A DNA stretch of 64,000 nt from Athripsodes cinereus (GCA_947579605.1 OX388319.1:23573447-23637446); one strand, 5' to 3'. Counted from the stretch's first letter, positions 19,030-30,424 are shown. Notes: generated from the sequence alone by a model not told the origin. Made by a program: numbers and translations.

Positions 19030-20439
19030 TATGGAATATATTATTTTTTACCTAATACGGTGCATAGATTTTTTATAGACTAATTAAGAAGAATTGGATG
19101 TGAGGGGAATGTTAAAAATTGTGACGTTTCAAACATGACAAGTAAATTTATTTGTCTATAAGAATTGATGTAGGAAAGCATAAATGCCCAAGAACAACAC
19201 GGTTAGACCATGTGGATAAAAATTTGAAGGATAATCACGTATGGAGTAAGAAAAACTTAACGTTTCTCTACGAGAAATTACATGAATTTGTAGTTAAATC
19301 GGATGTCCATTTCCCCTAGAGACTTTTCACCAGAAATTTCTCTTGACTGTCCATTGATATCGTATTCAGTATCTCTGACCATTTAAAACCATAAATTTAG
19401 CATGTGAGTATTTTGAAATATAAAATAAACACTATTTTTGTTATTTTTTTATATTTATTACATAATAAAAATATGCCAATTTTACCCATATGATCATCAT
19501 TTAAGAAAAGTTTGTTAGGCAACACACTGTGCTGCTACTGTGAGAAGCGACAAAAGATGGTAAATAGTATAAAACAAAACAAAAAATAGCGTATTTTAAT
19601 ATTAAGTTTTCTTTTCAAAAAACGCACGTTTAAAAGTTAAACAAAAATCTTTACCAATAAAATAATATAAATAAAATAACACCCTAAGTTAGAAGATGAG
19701 TATGTACCTATACGTAAGGTAAGAATCTACGCGATTGTAGATAGATAGTAGATGCTACGACATAGTAGAACTTCGTAGCACGGTTCTCGTAGTATCTAGA
19801 AGAAGTAGTCGTAGCAGGTAGATATTACTATGATGTAGATTTCTAGTACCTTAAATATCTAATATTATTAAGTACTAAGGGGAAAAATTGCAGTATGAGA
19901 CCGGTTTAGAAATCACATTAAAATAATATAGTATCCTAAAACTTCATTATTTATCAATTCAAAAATCATCCTTAATTTATCCATATTTTACAGGAGAACA
20001 AAAAAAAATTGCTGGACGACATTATCTGTGTGTGTAATTCGTCAAGTGGAAGGTGTCTTAGAAATTCTACAGTAAAATGCATTTCTAGGCAGATTCGAAA
20101 AAATCACAGAATCATTTTATAATTACGTGTTAATATTCACGATTTAGCGAATAAAAAGTAGCACGTAAGAAATTTCACTTATCTCAAACACTTTTTACAT
20201 GGATATCTCAGCGTATGGGAAATTATTTCATCTGTAGATGTGGCTCGCCGAGCCGCATGATTTGGTGCCTTTATCTCATTTATGAAAAAAATATTACACA
20301 TGAGAGGATTTATGAATCCACCCGCGAAATTTATTTTATGGAACTGACAAAATATTCATAAAAATTCTTTTATAATGCGTTTCCACAAAGTTACAATAGA
20401 AAATATACAATAAAATATTCATATTTTTTTCATTCATTC
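19030..20439. other. Long stretch with no gene seen
   Basis: No ORF of note. The CGTAG-rich part at 19735-19860 (GTAGATGCTACGACATAGTAG, GTCGTAGCAGGTAGATA) is the only structured piece and can form several small hairpins. Confidence 0.4.
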
Positions 20440-20760
20440 ATACCATCACGTAATTCTCCACTAGTGAGATATAGCCAGCGGGTCAAATACATTTAATTAA
20501 CACGTATATCGTTCCCTTGGTGCAAATAAAAGCTAAGACATTCAGGATAATACATTAATTTTATATTGTTTTGTTACCACTGTTATATACCTAATGATGA
20601 TGTGCAAAAAGAATAAATAAATAAATAAAATAAGTTCAACTCTGAATTAAAGATGTAAATTGTCCTAATAAGTGAGATACTATGGACGTCTGTCTTTTAC
20701 GGGGCACTCGAAAACTTCTTGATAAGCGTGACAGATCTCTATTCTCCTCCATAAATTATT
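20440..20760 (-). repeat. Family A copy interrupted by another insertion
   Basis: Antisense tail ACCATCACGTAATTCTCCAC..., GATATAGCCAGCGGGTC, then AAGACATTCAGGATAA. The remaining half (CTCTGAATTAAAGATGTAAA, GGGGCACTCGAAAACTTCTT) resumes after 20636. The break holds a foreign 3'-end fragment. Confidence 0.7.
20551..20636 (+). mobile_element. Retroposon 3'-end fragment nested in family A
   Basis: TTATATTGTTTTGTTACCAC, GATGATGTGCAAAAAGAATA, then AATA repeats. Same fragment as 9076 and 38412. Confidence 0.7.
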
Positions 20761-20899
20761 TTAAAAACAAATTAATGGACAATTATTATATTTTTTACTC
20801 TCACTACGATATCTGTATAGTATCATGAGTTTGAGAACATAGGTAGTAAAATATAATATAATACGTATCTATATGAACGTACGCACGATGGTAGGTATA

Positions 20900-21025
20900 A
20901 TTTCAAAAACGGGGGTGTGTGTGCGAGTGTCTGAGGGTGAGAGTGGGTACAGAGGGTGAAAGTACCTCACTCACTCACTACTCACGAGTATTATATTAGT
21001 ATCTACTACTACTACTACTACTTCT
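20900..21025. repeat. G/T-rich tract and ACT microsatellite
   Basis: GGGTGTGTGTGCGAGTGTCTGAGGGTGAGAG-type sequence (20915-20970), then CTACTACTACTACTACTACT (21004-21022). Confidence 0.6.
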
Positions 21026-21124
21026 ATCATTATAACAGGTGGGGTTACCAAACGGTGTATTTTTTTGTATCGATTTTGTTTATGTGTATTTTTGGTTTAT
21101 TTTTTAAATAATAATTAATGTCGT

Positions 21125-21360
21125 CTTTTCATTCATTCATACAATCATAGAAATAACCCCAAGTGGCTAAACCTGCTGATCAACTGCATGTAACATACAT
21201 GCTAGTTGTCCTCTCTGTGTCAATAAAATTTTAATCATTCAGAACAGGTGCCATACTTCATCGCTGAACTGAAGATGTTAAATGTCTGAAACGTGATGTT
21301 TTATGAATACTTGCCTCTTACAGGACACTCTGAAATTAAGAAAACCTCCATCAGTTTTTC
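21125..21360 (-). repeat. Family A copy
   Basis: Order kept in antisense: CCCCAAGTGGCTAAACCTGC, GATCAACTGCATGTAACAT, CTTCATCGCTGAACTGAAGA, CTCTTACAGGACACTCTGA. Moderately diverged. Confidence 0.7.
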
Positions 21361-21394
21361 AACAAATCTATGACTTTTTGAATTAAAGTTTATC

Positions 21395-21545
21395 ACATGA
21401 ATAATCATATTATTAACCACTCTAAATTAATCATTCCAATTGATCACGATTAATCTAGAGTGGTTCATAATATGATTGACATCTACACTTCTAGTAAGTA
21501 AAATTCAGTTCCCGACATCCAATTGTGTCAAAAATTCATACACAT
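21395..21545 (-). mobile_element. Foldback-element copy related to 5870-5985
   Basis: ACCACTCTAAATTAAT faces ATTAATCTAGAGTGGT around CATTCCAATTGATCACG. The continuing GACATCTACACTTCTAGTAAG and CCGACATCCAATTGTGTCAA are reverse matches to 5890-5960. Confidence 0.65.
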
Positions 21546-21606
21546 GAATAATATTGAACAAAAGGGAAAAACCTTTTATAAGTACTTCCAAAGTGACGTT
21601 AGTAAT

Positions 21607-21648
21607 CGCGAGCCAGCTTTCAAGAGCTTCCGTTCTCATCATCTAGCT
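21607..21648 (-). ncRNA. Hammerhead-like motif, degenerate (GGAA-loop type)
   Basis: Minus strand: TAGATGA, T, GAGAAC-GGAA-GCTCTT, GAAA, GCTGGC (GC/GC around TG), TC, GCGATT. Core strand 1 is damaged. Related sequences at 21924-21960 and 42615-42662. Confidence 0.3.
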
Positions 21649-21923
21649 AATATTAAGTTAACAAAAAATCTTTACATCATTGCATTGCTATTAAAAAAAT
21701 ATTCCATCTCTCTTCCACTTGGGCGGGATATGGCGAGAGGATATAGTATATTATAAATTTTATTTACAAGATATTAAAAAATACTATGAAATAAAATAAC
21801 ATAATGCAAAAAAGTTCTAGAATGAAAAACTCATACAACACTTTTTAAGTGCAGTGATTTTCAATATGAAATTAAAATGAAACAAAATATGTGGTCATTC
21901 CACTAGTGACTTTATGAATTTCC

Positions 21924-21960
21924 GTACTGGCTTTCGAAAGCTTCTGCTCTCATTATTAGG
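21924..21960 (-). ncRNA. Hammerhead-like motif, degenerate
   Basis: Minus strand: CTAATAA, T, GAGAGC-AGAA-GCTTTC, GAAA, GCCAG, TA. Same family as the previous entry, core altered. Confidence 0.3.
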
Positions 21961-22039
21961 TGAATATTTATGTAAATGTAGGCTAACATTAAATTTAGAA
22001 GCTTTCAAAAGTCGACTCACAAATAAATAAAGCCTCTAG

Positions 22040-22140
22040 TGGAAAGAAAATACTTATTTATTTATTTTTTACTGTACATTGAAAGCAAACAATTTAATTC
22101 ATAAAAAATGACAACATCAGTATATAGAGGGCAAGTTTAT
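22040..22140 (-). repeat. Family B fragment
   Basis: TTATTTATTTTTTACTGTACATTGA, then AAGCAAACAATT and ATAGAGGGCAAGTTTATAT match the copy at 62865-62990. Confidence 0.6.
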
Positions 22141-22429
22141 ATATTTAAAAATAATTAATAACCATACATTATGTATAATTTTAATTTCTTTTTTTTAATG
22201 AACTTCCACTAAGAATCGATGGTCGATGAATTAAACTTAAGGAATTACATATTTACAAAAATAAAACAGATTTTGATAATAATAATAAAACAATGAATAA
22301 GAAAAATATACAAACATAAATAGTTAATTCTATTGTGAACATTTTAAAGGGCTCCCCTTTCAAAAAAAAGGTTGTATTATAATAATAAAAATAATTACAC
22401 TAAGTAACCCTATGAGGTAATGGTAGATG
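22141..22429. other. AT-rich, nothing recognised
   Basis: Long A/T runs with no repeat match or ORF. Confidence 0.4.
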
Positions 22430-22960
22430 CTTTACTAGAAGAGAGAATACCTCTCATTTCATTCCCTTCCTCACACAGTCAAAAAACTAGGTTTAAAACA
22501 TAAAAGCACCCGCAACCACCTTCCTCTACCCCGCGGATTCTAAATCCATCCTGCTCTCGTTAAAAATCTAACCCTACACCCCCCCTCAACGCGAGGGAGA
22601 AAAATTTGTACGATGAGAGGGTGTTTTTGGTGTGTTTCGAATCAACTACCCCCTCCCATCCTCTTCAGTACAACTAGAGAGTACCTCACTAACACCACGG
22701 AAAAGAGCGCAAATTCTGCGCAAAACTCATGCAGATTAGCTAAAACTACGCATTTTTTACTAGCATCCCCATCGCGACTCCCTCTCTTACCCTCATCATT
22801 CTCTCTTTCCTCTTCAAAAAAGAACTCCACCACCGTCTCCCTATTTTTTGGGGGGTGATATTTCACACCCCCTCCCACGTTGTGTGCGGTACTACTACTA
22901 CTACCCCCCATTAGGCCCCCCTTAGCCCCCCCTGCGCGGGATGCTGCGCTCTGAGGGTGG
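22430..22960. other. C-rich (minus strand G-rich) island, ~530 bp
   Basis: Runs such as ACCCCCCCTCAACGCGAGGG, CCCCCATTAGGCCCCCCTTA and GCCCCCCCTGCGCGGG are unlike the surrounding DNA. Ser-rich ORFs on both strands follow from composition. The word CTCAACGCGAGG and a nearby GTTAAAAATC recall the island at 62290-62520, so some islands may be copies of one old element. A promoter or CpG-type region is an alternative; no transcript evidence is visible. Confidence 0.5.
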
Positions 22961-23094
22961 ATTTATTTTTAAATTAATATTACGAATATTATTTGCATTC
23001 ATTTGTATCAAATAAAGGAATATTTTAAATTCCGGATTTTTCGATTTTCAACCGTAATAGGTACATAAATGACGTATTTATAATGTTGGAATGT

Positions 23095-23500
23095 TATGAC
23101 CATGTTACATAGATACATAGCATCGTACCGCTTCACTCGTGGGGTAGGCAGAAAGGATCGTGTTCCACTTACTCCTGTCCTTGCGAACGAATTTTGCTTC
23201 CATCACATTCATGCACGCTCTCTTGCACGTTGTTTCTACTTAAAATGCGTCCACCTTTTAGGATCTTATCGACATGGTCTAATTATTCAACATAAGTTCG
23301 CTTACAGATAAAATTAAAAGATGATTGACAAAGTCTCTCTCAATAAAATCAGTAAAGTGGAAAAAAAACATTTGTTTTTAATTTTAAAATGTGTATTTTT
23401 TTGACACTGTTTCCTATTTCATTCTTTCCATGTGCCCAAACCACCGTAACATGCTTGCACTCATTTTAGTTATTATACCTTCTTTCATTCCACAATCTTC
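23095..23500 (-). pseudogene. LINE-b C-terminal relic, internally rearranged
   Basis: Antisense words CGTGGGGTAGGCAGAAAGGATC and CATTCATGCACGCTCTCTTG match 41215-41310. After unrelated DNA (about 23290-23415), CATTCTTTCCATGTGCCCAA and ACCTTCTTTCATTCCACA match 41455-41525. The GRPR box region between them is missing, replaced by an insertion. Confidence 0.7.
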
Positions 23501-23559
23501 TCAGCTATGCGTCACTGTCAGATCTAGATATAAATTGAGAATATATGGTGAATATCGGG

Positions 23560-23800
23560 CTAAGAATTGGTCTCTCACTCTTCTTTTCTGTTAGCTTTCG
23601 AGTGTCGACTGTAAAAGGCAGTATTCGAAAAATAAAAACAATGAACGTCTTAAATTCCGTGATGAATTTTGCCACCCATCACGAATTACTTAATTTTTAG
23701 TTGGCACAGATAAGACAGCTTGCATGTTTTTAACATTGGTTGGCTACACCACTTGTGAGATATGCCTTGATTGTATAGTAGAAGTAATAGTATAACAAGT
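23560..23800 (+). repeat. Family A copy
   Basis: TTAGCTTTCGAGTGTCGACTG, AAAGGCAGTATTCGAAAAATA, TTGCCACCCATCACGAAT, GACAGCTTGCATGTTTTTAA, CACCACTTGTGAGATATGCC. A 12-bp stretch near the end (AAGTACTTCTTCTACTATAC) pairs with the tail as a small inverted repeat. Confidence 0.75.
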
Positions 23801-24159
23801 ACTTCTTCTACTATACAAGTTTTTAAGTAAGTACCTAAATTTATACGAGTGATAATTTGAATAATGGGGATGTATTTTTTCAAGTGTTCACATTCAAAAC
23901 ATTCACCATTCATATCTGAGTCATAGAAAAGTGAATACTCAAACTTTTACTTATACCCAGAAGCTTTAGAATATTCTTTTTTATTAATTGTAAAATTAAC
24001 AGTCATATAATTAAAGCGAGAAAATATGTAGTTGTACAATCAAGCCTATCTCACTTATAAATTTTTTTTTTCTTCTCTTTATTACAGCTTATCTCATTTA
24101 AATGAAATATGGTTAGGTTCACAAGCTAGCGAAGTTTGTTAATTTTTTTTTTTTTTAAA

Positions 24160-24325
24160 AAGATATATCTGGGTTTTTGTTATAAACCCAAATACAACCT
24201 TATACACCTTTCACAGTAAGCTAAAAGCTTGTGTCGTGAAAGGGGAGTTCGCCGGCACCTGGGATCGAACCCCGGACCCCTTGTTCACAAGGCCGAGACT
24301 CTACCTCCAGGCTACCGACGAACTC
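24160..24325 (-). mobile_element. tRNA-derived SINE S2, best copy
   Basis: Minus strand: GAGTTCGTCGGTAGCCTGGA, GGTAGAGTCTCGGCCTTGTG (A-box region), then GGGGTTCGATCCCAGGTGCC (B-box). The body follows with AAGCTTTTAGCTTACTGTGA and ends with GGTTTATAACAAAAACCC and a T/A-rich tail. The tRNA part is well preserved but lacks a clean acceptor stem, so a SINE is favoured over a tRNA gene. Confidence 0.75.
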
Positions 24326-24327
24326 AA

Positions 24328-24376
24328 AGTGTTAATAATACGTTGTAAATTTATTTTACAACGTATTATTAACACT
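24328..24376. repeat. Perfect 22-bp-arm palindrome
   Basis: AGTGTTAATAATACGTTGTA(AA) faces (TT)TACAACGTATTATTAACACT around a 5-bp loop, directly at the edge of the S2 SINE. Confidence 0.85.
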
Positions 24377-24569
24377 ATATTGTTCCAACACCAAAAAAAT
24401 ACACATCTCAAAAAATACTAAGAAAAAAATTCTCTCAATGAGATAGATAATCTATGCATCATTTGAAATGAATACGTGCTTGTAAGTATAGATTATTAGT
24501 GATTAACACATAGGCAGGGGGTAAATCCTCCTCAAATAAGGAACAGGGGTTTATTGAAATGTACGCAAC

Positions 24570-24648
24570 TACTTTTTACAAGACGTTTGAAAATTTCTGA
24601 AAAAAGTGGGACAACTATTGTTTGTCGGGACCTCCACGGAGCTCCTCA
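24570..24648 (-). repeat. Family A head fragment
   Basis: GTTTGAAAATTTCTGAAAAA, AGTGGGACAACTATTGTTTG, CGGGACCTCCACGGA. Confidence 0.6.
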
Positions 24649-25009
24649 ATTAGATATACTTTGCCATTATAAAACATATATTTAAAATCGCTAATATAAG
24701 TTACTTACATGTATAATAAAACAAAAATAATAATTTCATAAGTACGTAGCTTATAGATTAAAGACAATATTGTCTAAAATAAGAACGAATTAATTTGTTG
24801 CGCAGTGTTCTCTTTACGCATAAATTACTTCACAACATCACAAGAAACACTGGTGTACAAAATAATAATATGAATTTTATATCTGTACTTTGATAATATT
24901 TAATCTATATTTGTTATTGCTTTCAGTGGATAATTATCATTCAAGTGAGTGTATCAACCGAATTAATAATTTATCTACGTCAAAGAAATGCATACGTCTG
25001 TTTATCTAT
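24649..25009. other. AT-rich, nothing recognised
   Basis: No ORF, no repeat match. Confidence 0.4.
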
Positions 25010-25190
25010 CTATACCATCACGACGTCTTCCGCAAGTGGAGTAGCCAGCAGTATAACTATTGCTAGTAATTAACATGCCAGTTGTACTCTTCGTTCTTAT
25101 AAAAAAATGTGAGTTTCAGGATTGATGGAATTAAAATGTTAATAAAACACTTACTGCAGCAAAGTCTTTCAGTAATTCTAATACAATGTT
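25010..25190 (-). repeat. Family A copy, degenerate
   Basis: ACCATCACGACGTCTTCCGC, AGTGGAGTAGCCAGCAG, AACATGCCAGTTGTACTCTT; the head is barely legible. Confidence 0.6.
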
Positions 25191-25560
25191 TGATTAACAT
25201 GTTTATACGTAAAGTTTATTGAGATACAAAAGAATGCATAGGGTATAATATACAATAAAAATAAAAATGTAGTTATTAAAAAGGTGGTGGGTTGATTCTG
25301 AAGGCTTAGCGGTGGAATTTCAGTTTATATTTGTATGCATCAATAGATGAAGAGAATCAAATGTCATTGGAGAGTTTGTTCCAGATTCTGATGGTTTGTA
25401 CGGTGAAAGATGAAGAGAATTATTCTAGGAGGTGATTATTTTAAGACTTAAATGATGAGCTCCGTGATTTTTTAAGAAACCCGTCTTTTTCAAGACACAA
25501 CTCCCGGCAAAGAATAGGTATACTTTTTTTTTATGTAAGTTTTTGAATTCAGCGTTTTTT
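25191..25560. other. Unassigned
   Basis: ATTCTGATGGTTTGTACGGTGAAAGATG-like words (25385-25415) recall antisense of the LINE-e coding end (TTCACCGTACATGC...AGAATCTGG at 49540), so a LINE-e relic may lie at about 25340-25450, read on the minus strand. Confidence 0.4.
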
Positions 25561-25574
25561 TTTTATTAGAATAC

Positions 25575-25665
25575 AGAATTACAAATTGACAAAGATCATT
25601 CTTTATTCCATCCTGGCCAGGAATCGAACTCGGGACCTTATTACTTATAGCCAAATGGATTAACT
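25575..25665 (-). mobile_element. tRNA-derived SINE S1, antisense copy
   Basis: Minus strand: AAGGTCCCGAGTTCGATTCC, TGGCCAGGATGGAATAAAGA, ATGATCTTTGTCAATTTG, in the same order as 14205-14265. The A-box part is diverged. Confidence 0.65.
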
Positions 25666-26129
25666 CCACATTACATTGGGCATCTTCATCCTGACATCTT
25701 ATGAAACGAAAATTTGTAGTCACTACAGTATTCAATAATATTAAGAGTCAAATTTAATTTCGGAATCCCTCACGGGCTTAATATTTAACTCATGTACAAA
25801 AAAATATATAAAAAAGGCAATATTTTAATTTGCGAACGGCAGTTCAACTATAGATAATATATAACTACATAGTACAATATAAAGTATGTTTATGTGTGGG
25901 TGCGTGTTTGTCAGCCCTAGAGGGAGGACAATGTGTACTCTCTACCTACCCTTCAGCCTCCCTTGTGTCCGGTAATGTTGCCTACTCTTGTCCACTCGAT
26001 AACTTCTATTATATTTTGTTACCTATATCATTTATATTTATGTTTAAATAAATACAGTAAGGGAATGTTTATTCAATATCATCTATAACTCTCTTCGGAA
26101 TCACTGAATTAGACTATTTCATTGTATTA

Positions 26130-26345
26130 TTTATTGATTTGGCGGTAACGTTGTGATAGTTTCTAAACATAATTACAAATGTTTGGAGTCAAAAAACTTT
26201 ACAAATACCACTAAAAATCAATTTACGCGCGACCAAGGTTTCAACAGGTAACCTGTCATTCTCAAGCGCAATATTTGACTAGATTAATTTTTAGTGGTAG
26301 GTATTTGTAAAGTTTTTTGACTCCAAACATTTGTAATTATATTTC
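26130..26345 (-). mobile_element. Inverted-repeat element with hammerhead-like core, copy 1
   Basis: ACAAATGTTTGGAGTCAAAA (26176) is repeated in inverse near 26315-26335, with CACTAAAAAT / ATTTTTAGTG inside. Between the arms is the motif at 26227-26269. The left flank GATTTGGCGGTAACGTTGTG recurs at 55880-55900, where a second copy lies. Confidence 0.7.
26227..26269 (-). ncRNA. Hammerhead-ribozyme-like fold, core mutated
   Basis: Minus strand: GCGC, TTGAGAA, T, GACAGG-TTA-CCTGTT, GAAA, CC-TT-GG, TC, GCGC. All three helices pair: GCGC/GCGC, GACAGG/CCTGTT with a G-T end pair, and CC/GG. Core changes at C3 and the G8 position suggest loss of catalysis. Confidence 0.5.
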
Positions 26346-26444
26346 ATTGTACATACAAAGAATTTCTCTAAGACTCTTAATTTTAATTTGGTAATGAGAG
26401 GGTTAATAATTTGTTTAATACCAAATAATGAATTATAATTTTAT

Positions 26445-26600
26445 TTTGTTCCATGTATCCAGCAAAGAATTGGTCTGCCATGTTTACCGCCCATCCTGAA
26501 TAGCACAGAGTTTTCAAACTTTCAGCTTACATATTTTTTATATGTAGCTGGTGGTCTGCTGGGTACTCCAGTTGTGGGATATGATGTGATGGAGTAGAAG
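26445..26600 (+). repeat. Family A copy with internal deletion
   Basis: AGCAAAGAATTGGTCTGCC joins ACCGCCCATCCTGAATAGC, then GTAGCTGGTGGTCTGCTGG and CCAGTTGTGGGATATGATGT, ending in (AGA)n. Confidence 0.7.
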
Positions 26601-26854
26601 AAGAAGAAGAAATAATACATTTATTTTAAAAAGGTATTTAAATATGCACTTCATATCGCCTCAGCAGTTTCATAATTCAACAAGAAGAAAAATTTTGATT
26701 CAGTTGGTAATACACACAATCAACCCCACTCTTCCCCACAATTCCACAAACAAATAACTATAAAAAAATACACCATAACAAATAACAAAATCACTTCAAG
26801 GGTACTTACGAAATCTAGGATTAAAATCCACGTCCATTTTTAAAATCACATTAG

Positions 26855-27558
26855 GGCCAATTCTGATTCTCGATGAACTAACTAAACTAACTAATAATAG
26901 ACTAATATTAGTCATTATAGTACAAATTTGTATTCAGTATTAGTTACGAACTATAAACAACTATAAACTCGATAACCACCAATGGCAAACGGTAAAATCT
27001 ATGGGACAAACAAATATTAGTCAGTGATGCCGCAATAAAAAATGTTTTTCACGTTCCGATTTACACTTCTGGCAACAATTTAATAGTTGTCGCGCGTGAA
27101 AATTGTGAAATGTCAGATTTGCCGGTATATTTTGACGTTCGCATTTGCGTCGGTGGTGGTATAATTTTACAATTTATAGATGCCAAGAGTTGCGAGGGCC
27201 CTAATAATATCCATTTTTTACTTTTAATTGAAAAAACTTTAAACTTCCAAAATATAGCAATATTCTGCGTCAAAATGACAGCAACTAATAATATTCGCAC
27301 ATTAAAAGTCGCGAATAAAATTCTTCGGAATACAACTAATTGTAGTTGTCAGATGTCAACTAAAATTTCGTTCTGAATACGAAATCCATAGATTCTCGAA
27401 ATTTATAGTTGTACTAAGGTGTCAAAATGAACTAGCTAAATAAGTATTAGTACGGAAAACTGTGAATACGAATTTGAACTAAATATTATGACTCAACCAC
27501 GAGTATCTTCTTACACTTAGTTAGTGCAACTAAACTATTTTATGATTCAGAATTAGCC
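26855..27558. mobile_element. TIR element, ~704 bp, non-autonomous
   Basis: Left end GGCCAATTCTGATTCTCGAT faces right end (complement) GGCTAATTCTGAATCATAAA. Subterminal inverted similarity continues, e.g. GTACAAATTTGTATTCAGT on the left against GTTCAAATTCGTATTCACAG on the right. Short ORFs on both strands (27061-27376) are unrecognised. The duplication is unclear (TTA or TA). Confidence 0.5.
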
Positions 27559-28257
27559 ATATTGTATCTGTTGTAGGTTTTAAGGCATATTAATATAAAT
27601 ATAGCAAAATTACATAAATTACGATTTCTCTAATATAAAACGTTTCTAGAGTTATAGAGCTGAACAGTCTTATGTATATTTGCAAATAAGAAAGTTTATG
27701 CCAAAGAATTGGCGTAGGAATGAAAAACTGAAAGCATATTGCAATAAGTTTGTTTTATCTTAAAAAACACAAAACTCTGATAAAGTTCAATTTAAATTTA
27801 AAAAGCTTGTATCTCCATTCACCCCAAAAATAAGCTTTTACTGTACACATGATTTCCTCCACTACACTATACATAATATGATACCAACATTCTACACCCC
27901 GAATAGGTAGCTAGGTACACAATACACATTTAAAAATAAACGTAATCATTGTAGTATGTACCCATCTATCTCATAGTATACATACATAATATGTACGTGT
28001 GTACCTAATATTTTATTTAATCCCTCCATATAAGTATAGATAATCACTCTTACTAACAATATAGACATATTTAAACCAGGTTAACTAACCAGAGATATGT
28101 GTAGAATAAGGATAAAAACAATTTTTTTACCCATATAAAATTTAAATATATTTTATTAAATTGGTATTTATTTTATTTTATTTCTCGTAACTCGAGTCAC
28201 TATAATAAAGTAATTGTAAAACTAAATAAATACGAACGTTATCCGTAGACACCGAAA
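27559..28257. other. AT-rich, nothing recognised
   Basis: No ORF, tandem repeat or family match seen. Confidence 0.4.
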
Positions 28258-28395
28258 GTGATCACTTAAGCCAGCCTTGAGCCAATTCGTAAGCGTTGGG
28301 ACACCTTTCTCACTTCTTCCGATTAGATTCTACACAATGTTGCATGGTGTAGACATGGTTCTCCAATCGAGGTTCCTGATTGGTTTTGTCATCTG
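28258..28395 (+). repeat. Family C copy
   Basis: CACTTAAGCCAGCCTTGAGC, CAATTCGTAAGCGTTGGGAC is the clearest example of this dispersed word, also seen at 3684, 6190 (plus), 40795, 48165 and 51580 (minus). Confidence 0.6.
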
Positions 28396-28544
28396 CACCC
28401 AAATCCGGTTAAACAAAAAAAATTAGTAAATATTCTAAGCAAATACGTTTTATATTAAAATACTGTTAATTAATAAATAATATTAATAATAAAAAATAAA
28501 TTAAAAAAATTTCTTGACTAGCAATGCTTTATTTATTTATTTAT

Positions 28545-28695
28545 TACACAAATAAAAAGTATTTTATTCACAAATACAAAGACATTAATGAATATTACGT
28601 GAACATGTTAAAAACGTCGACCTTGAATATGTAGTAAAAAAATAAGTATCAAAACACAAAGAGCGAATTTATCGTAAAAGCGTGATTTCTTCTAT
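28545..28695 (-). repeat. Family B copy
   Basis: Begins with (TTTA)n and ends AACACAAAGAGCGAATTTATCG, AAAAGCGTGATTTCTTCTA, as at 62175-62215 and 62940-62975. Confidence 0.6.
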
Positions 28696-28715
28696 CCATC
28701 TATACATTCACATCT

Positions 28716-28760
28716 TGAAATAGCTTTATTTCTCGGATATTTCATGAGTCCAAGGACTCC
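28716..28760. repeat. Short repeat shared with 37224-37276
   Basis: TTGAAATAGCTTTATTTCTC, GGATATTTCATGAGTCCAA. In both places a minus-strand LINE-a relic lies within ~100 bp downstream. Confidence 0.6.
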
Positions 28761-28839
28761 TATTTATCCGTTTAGATGAAGATTTATTAATATTTGAACT
28801 CTCTGTAGTCTAATACCACTATGCCAGTGTTGGCATTTC

Positions 28840-28950
28840 CGATCTTATCCCAAGTAGAGGGAACGGAACGCCACTTCATTTTTTCCACATACATGTAATT
28901 TCTCATACATGCACGCCGATTTCTTTTATTGGGATTTTGAGGCTTGAAAA
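28840..28950 (-). pseudogene. LINE-a 3'-end relic
   Basis: ATCCCAAGTAGAGGGAACGG, AACGCCACTTC, TTCTCATACATGCACGCCGA match the antisense end of LINE-a (31430-31530). Confidence 0.7.
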
Positions 28951-29009
28951 AATAAAGACATTTTACATCTGCAATGATGATGATGATTATGGATGATTTT
29001 GTTTTGACG

Positions 29010-29050
29010 CCGTTTAACAGTCCCTAGACCGTCTCGAGGGCGCCTATTAT
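29010..29050 (+). repeat. Short repeat shared with 15350-15392
   Basis: GACGCCGTTTAACAGTCCCT, AGACCGTCTCGAGGGCGCC. Confidence 0.6.
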
Positions 29051-29369
29051 ATTATTTAACTATCATAAAATTGAAAACACTAGTGATTGTCACAAATTTG
29101 ACTACAATGTGAGAATTTTATGTGAGTTCCTATTGAAGGTATTATTAATTGTCACAAAAATTATTCACTAATTCACATTTTTAAATTTGAAATTTTTAAC
29201 TAGTTTAAAAATAATAACACCCTAAAATTTAACATTATAAAACTATTGAAACTAAAAAAAATGTATTAAAAATTTGTTAATTTGAACAATTATAAGATAA
29301 AAATATTTAATTTTGAAAAATGAGACGTCAGAGGTTTCAGGCAGCTAATACCAGCGCCATCAACTGACG
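29051..29369. other. AT-rich, nothing recognised
   Basis: No ORF or repeat match. Confidence 0.4.
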
Positions 29370-29530
29370 ACCGATCAATGGTGATGTTTGTTACCCATCC
29401 TGAATGTCTTAATATTTATTTGCGCAAGGAGAGGATGGCTTGCATATTTATTACATGCGGCTGGTCTGCTGGTTATCCCACTTGTGGGATATGCTGTGAT
29501 GGGATAGAAGTGGTTGTAGTAGTAGAGTTA
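29370..29530 (+). repeat. Family A 3' half
   Basis: TTGTTACCCATCCTGAATGT, TACATGCGGCTGGTCTGCTG, CCCACTTGTGGGATATGCTG, then a GTAGTAGTAG tail. Confidence 0.75.
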
Positions 29531-30424
29531 GAACAACGCTTATCTCTGTTAGGTATTAGTTAGTCGGACTTAAGAATCAGAATATTAGTTATTCCTTATT
29601 TGAGAATATAATTATATTCTGAAGATACATATATTATAACATAACAATGAATTTACATACCTATATCTACATACCAGTCGCGTGCCTGCCATACATGCAA
29701 AAAAGCACAGCATGCCCATAGAATCTATGAAGAAAATATTGAAATCATCAAAAACTAGTTTGAATTTGCCGCCAAACATTTCGTTGCAAAGAGAACAATT
29801 CACAAAAATATACGCAGCAAATATACAATTTTTGTAAGTTTTAGAGTTTTTATCAAAAGCGCGTACTATTTGTATTGAAGTGCGTGTACAATCGATACGT
29901 TATTTTGACTTTTTTTAATAAAATCCAATAATTTACCGTGATAGCTAAATTAATGGAATAGTAAGTTATTGCTTTATACGTTGCGTCTGGTCTCACTAAC
30001 ACACACTTACATTTTAGTGTGAATACGTAGTAGGCAATGACGCGCCATATATGTGTATTATTGGGTATGTTTGGTTGTATGTGTGCAATCTTAAGGACAA
30101 AATAAGCAAGCATCTCAAAGAACGTTTGGGTGCATAATGTACCTATATGAGTATGTTTTTATTTGTATTGGTTGTGTGATGATTGTGTGAGTCGTGCGTA
30201 ACGTACTAGGCAGTTAAAAATAATTTGAAGGTAGATACTATGGGCAACCGCTAATAGTTTTTAGACTTGAAACGTTCTTCATAAAGGATTGATTAATATT
30301 ATGATGGATGCGCGAGACAAAATAAATTGTATAGTAATTACGACATTTAACTTTAAAGTTACTTACATACTTAAAAATAGTATTTATTTGCATCGCAGAC
30401 TTCTTGTATTTTATTTATTTATAT
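29531..30424. other. Unassigned
   Basis: Minus ORFs at 29612-29803 and 29853-30113 have no recognisable domain, signal peptide or repeat. Confidence 0.35.

Noticed and set aside
22613..22911. Ser/Pro-rich ORFs on both strands of the C-rich island
   Set aside because: Open frames follow from skewed composition; no domain, splice context or conservation can be seen.
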